Positions 38,001 through 45,284 of a stretch of 64,000 nt of DNA are shown in pieces. The first letter of the stretch is position 1. Every line of letters starts with the position of its first letter. Position numbers and translations under genes: made by a program. The notes beneath the pieces are model-generated. The model saw nothing but the letters and a program-made list of their open reading frames with translations, was not told where the DNA came from and made no database searches. The DNA is from Rhizopus arrhizus. Its lineage: Eukaryota > Mucoromycota > Mucoromycetes > Mucorales > Rhizopodaceae. The stretch lies in contig JAKZZE010000025.1 in the NCBI GenBank assembly GCA_024220505.1, positions 248,001 through 312,000 on the forward strand, read 5' to 3'.

Positions 38001-38640
38001 CATGTTCTTCACACCAGCGAAGCAGCACCGAACCTCGAGCATTGGCAACGGAATCACCCGTTAGTGCACCAAGACGCGCGTTCAGATCACCACAGATGAT
38101 CGTGTCGTCTGTCAAGGGCAACGAAACCAACACAGAAGAGACCTCGTCGTTGGACAAGGAAGGGGGCAAATACAGGCAGATGAGACGCAAGGAGCGACCC
38201 AACCGCAGACCCAGAGCATACTTGGTATGAACCGGGAACTGTACCACAGCCATCGGACACCGAGGAGACACCAGAGCAGAGACACCTTGAGAGCCACGAT
38301 AGCTGTTGATCACAGGAGAGCCATACAGGTTGAACTGGGTCCAAGAGGTACGGATCCTGTGAGGCGGAAGCAACCAGGTTTCGGTGATGAAGACCAAGAG
38401 AAACGACTGGCAGTGACGGAGGAGATCCTCGGCTGTGGATTCTTGAAGCCCATTGGCATTCCACAAGCCGATAGTGAGCGGTATAGAAGAAGTTGATGAG
38501 GATGATGAAGAAGAGGATGGACCATGGGAGCCATGAGAACCAGAGGAAACCAAAGGAGAGGAAGGAGTTGACTGATCTGGGACCATACCAGATGTAGAGA
38601 CCAAGGATGCATTATAATGACAAGTATTACTACTCATCAT
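35074..38640 (-). CDS. LINE ORF2: AP-endonuclease and reverse transcriptase, 1188 aa
   Basis: Makes the target nick and primes cDNA on it. The N-terminal exonuclease-endonuclease-phosphatase domain (about 50-275) shows LWNANGL, the catalytic Glu in FITETWL, CGDLNARLG and the C-terminal SDHKLL. The reverse transcriptase (about 500-860) shows IHKKGDPTSPGNYRPISL, FLDIKSAYDTVDR, GVLQGSVLSP and the catalytic LLYADDVAL. The tail has a Cys/His cluster CSCGLGDTSRSHLMVC, a knuckle common in LINE C-termini. Its ATG overlaps the ORF1 stop as TAATG, which suggests reinitiation. No internal stops. Confidence 0.95.
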   Translation of the reverse strand: MMSSNTCHYNASLVSTSGMVPDQSTPSSPLVSSGSHGSHGPSSSSSSSSTSSIPLTIGLWNANGLQESTAEDLLRHCQSFLLVFITETWLLPPHRIRTSWTQFNLYGSPVINSYRGSQGVSALVSPRCPMAVVQFPVHTKYALGLRLGRSLRLICLYLPPSLSNDEVSSVLVSLPLTDDTIICGDLNARLGALTGDSVANARGSVLLRWCEEHGLSVLNSTLAPGVPTFLSFRSGQVKQSMIDYFLTNTTSVLRSPRMQVYSDLSLGSDHKLLSLSFDYAVPDGYPSQPVLSSSSARRLWNLSRLKEPDVCSLYVATFQSLVSPLVDQLKALKSSPPSAAPPIDALNDTLNEAIYSALDKSVGSRSSRPSQWKPFWNAHLQELADVREHHYRKWRRAIGIDKALWWDRHQVAQARFRSALKSAKRLSWRAFCDSLARGELARAMSKVKVIRNRRRQQVGFTHPDGPAAGANAMRQHLASVYSGDGLPSRRPDPLPSVSGMVPFNLDSQDPGMPSFSADSVGSLMRRLPLRKAPGPDHLRTEMLLPIKSVLTPLLSLLFSICYQWSYTPSLWRQAQVVPIHKKGDPTSPGNYRPISLTSIVRKLFEMCLSPSVEDVSPPLDVVQGGFRHQRSALDQALCLHDLMHSYRRRHNHYPVVAFLDIKSAYDTVDRRIIWQSMLASSAPLSLVSLLANMFDDVSVSVLLQNNVSDPFVPSTGVLQGSVLSPHLYSIYVNTLPALLRSAASATTTSVLSVSPSGPPGPGALVADGLPFGPLVGTAALSSSSPTPTPINSLLYADDVALVGSASEVRHMLDLAQIHSLTLGYKWSPPKCAVLNAPSSSSSRYVQMSLYGQDLPTAEEFTYLGVPFDGKGISVSAIIKHRSSSTLAAMAQLHSMGLNRQGFTLLLSSRLFAAFIRPKLEYGLAIARLTRKDGEELNRAQDRCLRMLVGGHRTASTVVLRHITNLPSMTFRADTLVLKFCLRFNGLPDNCLLSLLSSSVPSSLLTQLRKRQIVLDYPSDAPLSSSRLASWLRRYRQDQFQSFLQSTPQVLIRACRPVLRVDPILYLPASRADRSRLVRWRMGWIPGKPAPCSCGLGDTSRSHLMVCTLVPFALWCCLPVPPTGYVGHHIDYVLNLLPVSASARCPPFWSALCQILCHFDKICHPDIEYNSSSLPGQVWIDKSSAATTP

Positions 38641-38642
38641 TA
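38638..38642 (-). promoter_or_regulatory. TAATG stop-start overlap between LINE ORF1 and ORF2
   Basis: On the sense strand ORF1 ends TCA-TTA-TAA and ORF2 begins ATG-ATG, sharing one A. An overlapping UAAUG is the termination-reinitiation signal shown for the SART1 LINE, so translational coupling is the likely way ORF2 is made. Confidence 0.75.
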
Positions 38643-39647
38643 TAATGATCCAAAGCTTGAACGAGAGGCAGGACGGTGATGCTCATAGTCATCAAGAGCC
38701 ATGTCTTCAGCCATGTCATCGTAATGGCGGGTTGTCTTTGGACGGTCTTCTTTAGCAGACAGCACTTCAGAGACTGTCTCATCAGAGACAAGGGCTTGCG
38801 CCAACAAGTAACGAGAGACAGAGACAGCAACAGGATAGCGCAAGCGCTCTAAAGCCTTGCGAGAGCGGTCATCGTTGATGAGCGAGATGGCATGACTACG
38901 CTCCTCGACAGAAACAGAGTCAAACTTGGGATCAGCCAGGTTGGCAGGATCAAGTGGATCAAAGGTATCCAAGGTAGGGATCTTGGCCTTTTCCAACAAG
39001 GACAGAAGAGCAGGCTTGTACTGCAGATGTACAAGAAGACCGACGACAGAGTGGGCAGGATAGCAAACATCCAGGATACGCCAGCTATCCACACCAAGAC
39101 GAGAGAGACGACGACGAGCTTCGGTGTAGGTCATCCTACGAGAGCGAGGTATGTAAACATACTCGAAGCCTTGTTCACCAGACACAGGCTGGAAACCACG
39201 AGCAGCAGCGGCACGACGACGGAGTTTGTTCTTTGCAGAACGAGAAACAACAGTAGCCCAAGACGAGGCAGCAGTACCCAAGGAGGGCGAAGAAACGGTC
39301 TCTTTAGCACCATTTATGGCAGCAGGAGAAGAAGCAGCGGCATTTGAAATAGGGGTGCTTGTAGGGACCCCGGCAGTTTGTGCGGCCAGTTGGGCCCGCA
39401 AGGAAGCAATCTCATTGGCTTGAGACTGGTTAGCTTCGGCAAGGCGAGCGTTCTCACCTCGTAGGGTTTCAAGCTCCAGCTTGAGCTGCTCTAAGGCAGA
39501 GAGACGAGCAGTGACAGCTTCTAGTGCGTGACTGAGACTTTGAACTGTGACTTCGTGGTCGGACGAATTGGGTCCGGCGGCGGCATTCAGGATTTTGGAT
39601 CCTCTAGTATTTCTTGTTGAAGACATTTGGATGCAAACTTTGATCAA
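38640..39647 (-). CDS. LINE ORF1, coiled-coil RNA-binding-type protein, 335 aa
   Basis: Presumed RNA chaperone of the LINE particle. Residues about 35-95 form a leucine-rich coiled coil (LEQLKLELETLRGENARLAE), then a Pro/Ser/Ala linker, a basic patch (KNKLRRRAAAARG) and a globular domain (FEYVYIPRSRRMTYTEARRR, then LGVDSWRILDVCYPAHSVVG). The YIPRSRR...SWRILDV wording recalls ORF1 proteins I associate with Mucorales LINEs. No CCHC knuckle. The stop codon TAA shares its last A with the ORF2 ATG. Confidence 0.88.
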   Translation of the reverse strand: MIKVCIQMSSTRNTRGSKILNAAAGPNSSDHEVTVQSLSHALEAVTARLSALEQLKLELETLRGENARLAEANQSQANEIASLRAQLAAQTAGVPTSTPISNAAASSPAAINGAKETVSSPSLGTAASSWATVVSRSAKNKLRRRAAAARGFQPVSGEQGFEYVYIPRSRRMTYTEARRRLSRLGVDSWRILDVCYPAHSVVGLLVHLQYKPALLSLLEKAKIPTLDTFDPLDPANLADPKFDSVSVEERSHAISLINDDRSRKALERLRYPVAVSVSRYLLAQALVSDETVSEVLSAKEDRPKTTRHYDDMAEDMALDDYEHHRPASRSSFGSL

Positions 39648-39823
39648 CGATTAAGCAACAAGTAATGTAGATATCAGAATAAGAGTTGGACCAAATAAAA
39701 GTATAGGTCAAAAGGCGTCGATTGATGTAAAAATTGTTGATGGATGGATAGATTTGACAGAGATATCGGCTTTCCAAAAAAGAGTGAAGTTTACCTTTTG
39801 AACCAAAAGCGAAAGAAAAGTGC

Positions 39824-39894
39824 GCGCGGATGGTTAAGTGGTATAATCTTCGCCTGCCACGCGAAGGGCCCGGGTTCGATTCCCGGTTCGCGCA
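39824..39894 (+). tRNA. tRNA-Gly(GCC)
   Basis: 71-nt gene folding as a cloverleaf. The acceptor GCGCGGA pairs with TTCGCGC (one G-U), discriminator A. The anticodon stem TTCGC/GCGAA closes a loop CTGCCAC with anticodon GCC at 39856-39858. The T arm is CCGGG-TTCGATT-CCCGG. Internal promoter: A box TGGTTAAGTGG from 39831, B box GGTTCGATTCC at 39873-39883. No intron. A T6 run (39899-39904) is the Pol III terminator. Nucleotides 1-15 are the right-hand LINE duplication, so the gene was regenerated by the insertion. Confidence 0.97.
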
Positions 39895-39898
39895 TTCA

Positions 39899-39904
39899 TT
39901 TTTT
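39899..39904 (+). terminator. Pol III terminator of tRNA-Gly
   Basis: Six Ts starting five bases after the discriminator base; a second T5 follows directly. Confidence 0.85.
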
Positions 39905-40031
39905 ATTTTTCCGTTCGGGTAAAATTTGAACCGGATGCTTTTGACAACACTAATTCGTTCGACGAAACGACTCTGCTTTGAAAGAAGACAAACAGTTAAG
40001 TTTTTTTTTTTTTTTTTTTGTACTGTAACAC

Positions 40032-40589
40032 TGTGACGAAAATAGAAATTTTTTCAATCAAACTGTACCACTTGACGAAGAAAGTTCGGACCTGAACTAA
40101 GTTCATGTCCTCAATATTTTTGATAAACTCAATGAAATTGAATAACTCAACTAAATTCACAATTCAAAGGAAAACACAAAAATCTAAAAACATCACAAAA
40201 TCAAGAAAACCAAAAACATATAAATATCAACAATTTATCAAGAATTATTATTATTATTATCTTACCTTATCCAAATAAATCTCCTTTGAAACAAAATACT
40301 TCTTTTATTTTATAAATAGGAAGAATCAATAATCCCTTGAATCATATACTTCATTGTAATCTCTTTTTTATTTTATCTTTTATCTTTCATCTTTTTATTT
40401 TACTTTTATTCAATTCAGACTGATCTACTTAACAAGATCTGGTGGTCACTCTACTCAAGCGAACTTACAACTCAAATTATCTACTCTTTTTTGGATATTA
40501 ATTTATCCAATACTTTATTCGATTACCAAAACTTTGTCTCAATAACTTATACCAAACCTACTTAAACCCGAAAGCCTAACAATCTCACA
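40032..40589 (+). repeat. Gypsy LTR 1 (left outer), 558 bp
   Basis: TG...CA ends. A TATA box (ACATATAAATATC, about 40218) marks the promoter. The block AATCCCTTGAATCATATACT and the module GATCTGGTGGTCACT are shared with older relics downstream. Preceded by ACAC (40028-40031), the left target duplication. One TTA unit shorter than LTR 2. Confidence 0.93.
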
Positions 40590-40608
40590 TTTGGTGGTCA
40601 CTACGAGG
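40590..40608 (+). other. Primer-binding site of gypsy copy A
   Basis: TTTGGTGGTCACTACGAGG directly follows the LTR. Position fits a minus-strand primer site. I could not match it to a specific tRNA 3' end. Ten bases (GGTGGTCACT) also occur inside the LTR in the same orientation. Confidence 0.6.
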
Positions 40609-40710
40609 GAAAATCAATTAAAACAGTAAACAAATCAAACTATCAGAAAAACTTCAAAAAGAAAATTATTCAAAATCGACTCTACAATTTCAGAACACTT
40701 ATTAGCAACA

Positions 40711-41967
40711 ATGAATACAGCAGGACAAAACGTGTTGGCCTCGATTAGCAACCAAAGCGTAGCCCAAGGATATCGTCCTAAACTAATTGAATTTTATGGT
40801 TATGAAGGGGAAGATTTCCGTCACTTTCAAGAAATACTGGAATCATTCTTAGCCATTAGCAACACAAATACTGATGCCCGAAGACTGGTTATCCTAAAAT
40901 CACAATTGCGACGTGCCGCCAAAATTTACTTTGAGCGCGTCATATTGAAGGAAAATCCTACGGTCACCTATGAAGAAGCCATAGAACAATTGAAGAAACA
41001 TTATATCACACCAGAGCTCATACAAAACTACGAACTGGAATTTAACGAAATGATGCAAGGAGAACAGGAGCATCCTCAAATTTTCCTTTCCCGGCTTAGA
41101 GAAGCTGCTGATTTAGCAAACATCACGAGCGAAGAGGTAGTGGAAAGTCGCTTCCGTGCTGGTCTTCTTAAGGACATAAAACAATTCTGTATACAATCAA
41201 GTTCAAGAAATTTTCAAGATTGGACAAATCATGCTGATGGATGGTGGAACGCCAACAGACCTAGAAAAATAGCAATGGTCGATAACCCATTTATACCAAG
41301 AAACGTGAGCCATGCTTTGATATACAATGAAGAAATCACGCATCCCAATAGATATTTGCCTAACCATCACAATCTTGAAATTATTGATGGACAAGAACAT
41401 CAGATCCAGTACATTCCAGTCAGTGATCCTTACACGAATGGTAGACGTGATTCTCAAAACTTATCTTTTACGAGAACAATGAATCAACCACAACTATCGA
41501 CCATGGACATCAGTAGAAAACTCGACAATTCTCAATATCTTTCAAGTCATAACCTGCAGCACCATAGCAATGGACTACCTCAGCATAGCAATCAGTCAGA
41601 TATACTTAACTTGATACAGCAGACTATAAGAAATGAATTGAACACTCAACAATCAACCGGTAGACCTTATAACAAAACCTACCGCAACAATAATAATGGA
41701 AACTATAACAATGGAAATTATAAAGGAAACTTTAACAATTACAACAATGGAAATTATAATAATGGAAATAGTGGATATACTAACAATAGGAATTATGGGC
41801 ATAATAATAGGAATGGTTCATATAACAACGATAATGGACGTTACAACAATAATACCAATAATGGGCATTACAATAACAACAACAATGATAGGAGAAAGGA
41901 CACACAGACTGACTATCAGTACTATCCATCAGGGGACGTACGTCAAACACAACCTTCAAAAAACTAA
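40711..41967 (+). CDS. Gypsy Gag (copy A), 418 aa
   Basis: Capsid-type protein. The N-terminal half matches the retrotransposon gag domain (LIEFYGYEGEDFRHFQEILE, then LSRLREAADLANITSEEV and ESRFRAGLLKDIKQF). The C-terminal about 85 residues are almost pure Asn, Gly and Tyr with scattered Arg, a prion-like disordered region. I see no CCHC zinc knuckle, so RNA packaging may use the Arg/Gly/Asn tail. The stop codon follows a -1 slippery heptamer. Identical by eye to the copy B protein. Confidence 0.93.
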   Translation: MNTAGQNVLASISNQSVAQGYRPKLIEFYGYEGEDFRHFQEILESFLAISNTNTDARRLVILKSQLRRAAKIYFERVILKENPTVTYEEAIEQLKKHYITPELIQNYELEFNEMMQGEQEHPQIFLSRLREAADLANITSEEVVESRFRAGLLKDIKQFCIQSSSRNFQDWTNHADGWWNANRPRKIAMVDNPFIPRNVSHALIYNEEITHPNRYLPNHHNLEIIDGQEHQIQYIPVSDPYTNGRRDSQNLSFTRTMNQPQLSTMDISRKLDNSQYLSSHNLQHHSNGLPQHSNQSDILNLIQQTIRNELNTQQSTGRPYNKTYRNNNNGNYNNGNYKGNFNNYNNGNYNNGNSGYTNNRNYGHNNRNGSYNNDNGRYNNNTNNGHYNNNNNDRRKDTQTDYQYYPSGDVRQTQPSKN

Positions 41968-42018
41968 ATGGGTCGATTGTGTTCAATAATGAAAACAATG
42001 GTCAATCGAACACCCATT
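41958..42018 (+). promoter_or_regulatory. -1 programmed ribosomal frameshift signal (copy A)
   Basis: Slippery heptamer A_AAA_AAC at 41958-41964 in the gag frame, directly before the gag TAA (41965-41967). A two-part stem follows: AATGGG (41967-41972) with CCCATT (42013-42018), and CGATTG (41974-41979) with CAATCG (42003-42008). After slipping, the pol frame opens CTA-AAT-GGG without a stop. Confidence 0.8.
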
Positions 42019-45000
42019 ATAAGCAAAAATCCATTAATCAACAACAACAACAACAACAACAACAACAGCAGCAGCAGCAGCAAAAACAGCAAAAACACCT
42101 CAACGCTATACTAACCCAAAGCGAGGACAGACATAGTAGACAAAAAGATCTATATGCTGCGATAAGACCCGAAAGACCTCCCGAAGTTACTCCAGGAATA
42201 CCATATACTAAAGACCGACCCGCAACACAGGATAAGCAGAAAAAGCCAGCTGTCACTACCAGAAGAATTACTACAAGAAAGCATCTTGAAGAAATACGCC
42301 CCAAGAATTCACCATTTAATGATACTGCAATACGAATGGAGACAGACTTACCTATAGAAAAAGTACAGACAAAAACACCAAGAAAGAATCCCAGACGAGA
42401 ACCTCCTGCCATTTCATATAATATTGTAGAAGATGTACTTGATCAACCAGCAAATATATCCGTAAGAGATTTAATCACCACTACACCAAGACTTCGAAGA
42501 GACCTCATTGGTGCATGTAGACTAAAAAGAAAATCTCCAAATAAAAAAAGATCACAGGAAACTATGGCCTTAATTGAGGATGAAGATATAAACACTACAG
42601 CTGCATATACAAAAATAATCATTGGAAATCAACGCATAAAGACATTAGTAGATTGTGGAGCCGCAAAAACTTGTATTTCGAAATCTTTGGCAGATGCTCT
42701 GAAACTAGATATTGATGCTGCATCAGAAAGCGTTTTTACCTTAGGAAATGGAACTAAACAACCTGCATTGGGAATGATTTATGATGTACCAATAGAAGTC
42801 AGTGAAGATTTAGTCATACCATGCACAGTGGAAGTACTGCCTACGTGTCCATCTCATTTTATTATTGGAAACAACTGGTTAAGCAGGGCGAAAGCTAGAA
42901 TCGATTTCAATAGTGCATCCATGAAAGTATCTTACAAGAATCGAAAAGCAGAACTACCTATATCATTTCTCCGGAAAAAGGATAACATACCTAAAATGAC
43001 TACTTATCAACAGATGTACCAAAATCCTACGAGTCTTACAAATTCTACTGAAAAGAAAGTTCGATTTGAAAAAGATGGCTCTGAGGAAGATAATTCGACA
43101 GGAGAAGATTCTGAAGACACATCTGAAAGTGAATTAACGGAAGAATCGAATGAGGAAGACTATAGTACAGAGGATGAGTCATCTGAAGAAGAAAGAAACG
43201 ATACAGATTCTTTACTAGTATTAAACAACGATGATACACAGGAGCTGGATATAGTTAGAGATAATACAGAAATAGTCATACAAGCTCCAAAAGAGGGGAT
43301 GGTGTTGAAAGCACACACTTCAAATAGCTTTCAAATCAAGAAACCAACCGGAACAACCAAGAATAACACATACAGCCTTGAAATCACGAATAAAGATATC
43401 ACTCAAGTCATGGGATACTTTGACATCAGTACAAGTATTGTCATCAACAAAAAGAGTATAGATGTACATTTATATAATCGGTCAGACTACGATATATATC
43501 TTAAACCGTACGAAGAAGTAGGAAGGCTAGAAGCTTTTGATTTACAAAACGAAGAAATGGTCCAAGCTTATCAACTTAATCGAGATACAGATTTATACGT
43601 ATTAGAAGAAGATCAAGCTGAACACGACACTACAGATAATGAATCTCTAGATCAAGAAACTTATACTAAGTTAGAAATTGGAAAAATTGGAAACGATATC
43701 GCTAAAAGATTGAAGAAGCTCATACACAAATTCAAAAACATATTTGATTGGAATAATGATACAATTGGCCATACACAACTGATAAATCACAAGATTGTTA
43801 TTGAAGAAAATACCCAACCAATTAGTCACCGACCATATCGACTTAGTCCAATTGAATCAGATTATCTACAAAAGGAATTAGAAAAGTATTGTAAACTGGG
43901 AGTAATAGCGCCTTCAAATAGTCCATGGGCAGCACCAGTAATATTAGTGAAGAAAAAAAACGGAGAATACCGCATGGTGATTGATTATCGCAAGTTAAAT
44001 GCTATTACCAAGAAAGATTCATACCCTTTGCCAAGAATCGATGATTTACTTGACGCTTTAGGAAAAGCAAAAGTATTCTCAGCCTTAGATATGAGAGCAG
44101 GATTTCACCAAGTGCCTGTAGAAGAAAGTAGCAAAGAATTAACTGCTTTTACAACAAAATACGGTGTATATCACTATAATACTTTGCCAATGGGATTAGT
44201 CAACTCTCCTGCGACCTTCCAACGTCTCATAGATCTCTGCTTTAGAAAACTGATAAACAAATGCTTAGTAGCCTATATCGATGATCTAAACATATATTCC
44301 AATAATCACCATGAACATCTTACCCATTTAGAACAAGTCTTCAATTGTATCAAAATAGCAAATCTAAAGCTCAATCCAGAAAAGTGCTTTTTTTTCAAAG
44401 ATCATCTCAAGTTTCTTGGATACATCGTCACTCAAGAAGGAATACACACTGATCCTGGAAAAATAGAGAAGATAAAAAACTACGAGAGACCAACAACACT
44501 CACACAAGTCAGAGGATTTCTGGGATTAGCCTCATATTACCGAAGGTTTATCAAAAACTTTGCCGCAATAGCACGACCATTGCATGATCAAACCAAGACA
44601 TCTAAAAAGGTTCCCTGGACCAACAAAACTACCGAATCATTTGAAAAACTTAAGAAACTTTTGACAGAAGCACCAGTATTAGCAAGACCGGATTTCAATC
44701 GAGACTTTGTACTTGTAACAGACGCATCCAAACAAGGACTTGGCTGTATTCTCACACAATTAGACGACGATGGACATGAACATCCAATCATATATGCCAG
44801 TCGAAGCCTTAAATCAAGTGAGGTGAATTATGGTGTTTCAAAACTTGAATGTTTAGCCGTAATCTGGGCTGTAAAGCTTTTTAGACCATATCTGCTTGGA
44901 AGAAGATTCACTATAATAACAGATCATTCAGCATTAAGAGGACTTCTAAATACAACAAACCCTACTGGAATTATAGCAAGATGGATAACTATACTAGCAG

Positions 45001-45077
45001 AATATGAATATGAAGTCAAGTATCGACCTGGAAGAGTTAACGAGAGTGCCGACTTTCTTTCCAGATTAGGATATTAA
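41964..45077 (+). CDS. Gypsy Pol: protease, reverse transcriptase, RNase H (copy A)
   Basis: Reached by -1 frameshift; the frame has no suitable ATG early on. Order: a glutamine tract encoded by CAA/CAG (about 42039-42084), then protease with LVDCGAAKTCIS (a Cys where Asp-Thr/Ser-Gly is usual). An acidic Ser/Glu linker follows, then reverse transcriptase with YRMVIDYRKLNAITKKDSY, FSALDMRAGFHQVPV, LPMGLVNSPATFQ and catalytic LVAYIDDLNIYS. RNase H has FVLVTDASKQGLGC, SKLECLAVIWAV and ITDHSALRGLL. The ORF ends at ADFLSRLGY, just after RNase H, with integrase in a separate ORF. Confidence 0.93.
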   Translation, partial: LNGSIVFNNENNGQSNTHYKQKSINQQQQQQQQQQQQQQQKQQKHLNAILTQSEDRHSRQKDLYAAIRPERPPEVTPGIPYTKDRPATQDKQKKPAVTTRRITTRKHLEEIRPKNSPFNDTAIRMETDLPIEKVQTKTPRKNPRREPPAISYNIVEDVLDQPANISVRDLITTTPRLRRDLIGACRLKRKSPNKKRSQETMALIEDEDINTTAAYTKIIIGNQRIKTLVDCGAAKTCISKSLADALKLDIDAASESVFTLGNGTKQPALGMIYDVPIEVSEDLVIPCTVEVLPTCPSHFIIGNNWLSRAKARIDFNSASMKVSYKNRKAELPISFLRKKDNIPKMTTYQQMYQNPTSLTNSTEKKVRFEKDGSEEDNSTGEDSEDTSESELTEESNEEDYSTEDESSEEERNDTDSLLVLNNDDTQELDIVRDNTEIVIQAPKEGMVLKAHTSNSFQIKKPTGTTKNNTYSLEITNKDITQVMGYFDISTSIVINKKSIDVHLYNRSDYDIYLKPYEEVGRLEAFDLQNEEMVQAYQLNRDTDLYVLEEDQAEHDTTDNESLDQETYTKLEIGKIGNDIAKRLKKLIHKFKNIFDWNNDTIGHTQLINHKIVIEENTQPISHRPYRLSPIESDYLQKELEKYCKLGVIAPSNSPWAAPVILVKKKNGEYRMVIDYRKLNAITKKDSYPLPRIDDLLDALGKAKVFSALDMRAGFHQVPVEESSKELTAFTTKYGVYHYNTLPMGLVNSPATFQRLIDLCFRKLINKCLVAYIDDLNIYSNNHHEHLTHLEQVFNCIKIANLKLNPEKCFFFKDHLKFLGYIVTQEGIHTDPGKIEKIKNYERPTTLTQVRGFLGLASYYRRFIKNFAAIARPLHDQTKTSKKVPWTNKTTESFEKLKKLLTEAPVLARPDFNRDFVLVTDASKQGLGCILTQLDDDGHEHPIIYASRSLKSSEVNYGVSKLECLAVIWAVKLFRPYLLGRRFTIITDHSALRGLLNTTNPTGIIARWITILAEYEYEVKYRPGRVNESADFLSRLGY

Positions 45078-45284
45078 TTCGCAAAAACACAACAAAATCA
45101 CACTACCAATGTATTTTATCAAATCACATGGAGGAAGGGAGGGGTAGTTGAAACAAACAAACAAAAAAAAAAAAATCAAAAAAAAAAAAACACACACACA
45201 CACACACCAATCAAACAAAAACCTTAATACAGAACAATACAAAAATCGTATCACCACAAAGCATAATAACAAAGTTACACAAAA
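45078..45284 (+). repeat. Poly-A and (CA)n spacer between RNase H and integrase (copy A)
   Basis: Noncoding 207 bp in all frames, holding A runs and a (CA)n microsatellite (about 45164-45208). The matching spacer of copy B (52678-52887) is slightly longer in the A runs. No splice pair that would join the two ORFs is evident. Confidence 0.8.

Larger units (their letters stand above)
34810..39823 (-). mobile_element. Full-length two-ORF LINE inserted in a tRNA-Gly gene
   Basis: Non-LTR retrotransposon of about 5.0 kb. Sense strand is minus: a 5' UTR of about 176 bp, ORF1, ORF2 and a 3' UTR of about 264 bp. Both ORFs are open at full length, so the copy is young and may be competent. Flanked by perfect 15-bp duplications of tRNA nucleotides 1-15. 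The element is visibly richer in G and C than its surroundings. The 3' end has no poly-A tail or simple repeat, ending instead in a defined sequence (sense strand ...TAATAAAAATCTTCGT). Clade not assigned: APE endonuclease and YADD reverse transcriptase are present, and I saw no RNase H domain. Confidence 0.95.

Noticed and set aside
39744..39929. 61-codon ORF over the tRNA-Gly gene
   Set aside because: It spans LINE 5' sequence, the tRNA and its terminator; the tRNA explains the region.
41696..42412. Met/Ile/Thr-rich plus-strand frame and Cys/Val-rich minus-strand frames at the gag-pol junction (and copies at 49297-50013)
   Set aside because: Shadow frames of the Asn-rich Gag tail and of the glutamine tract.
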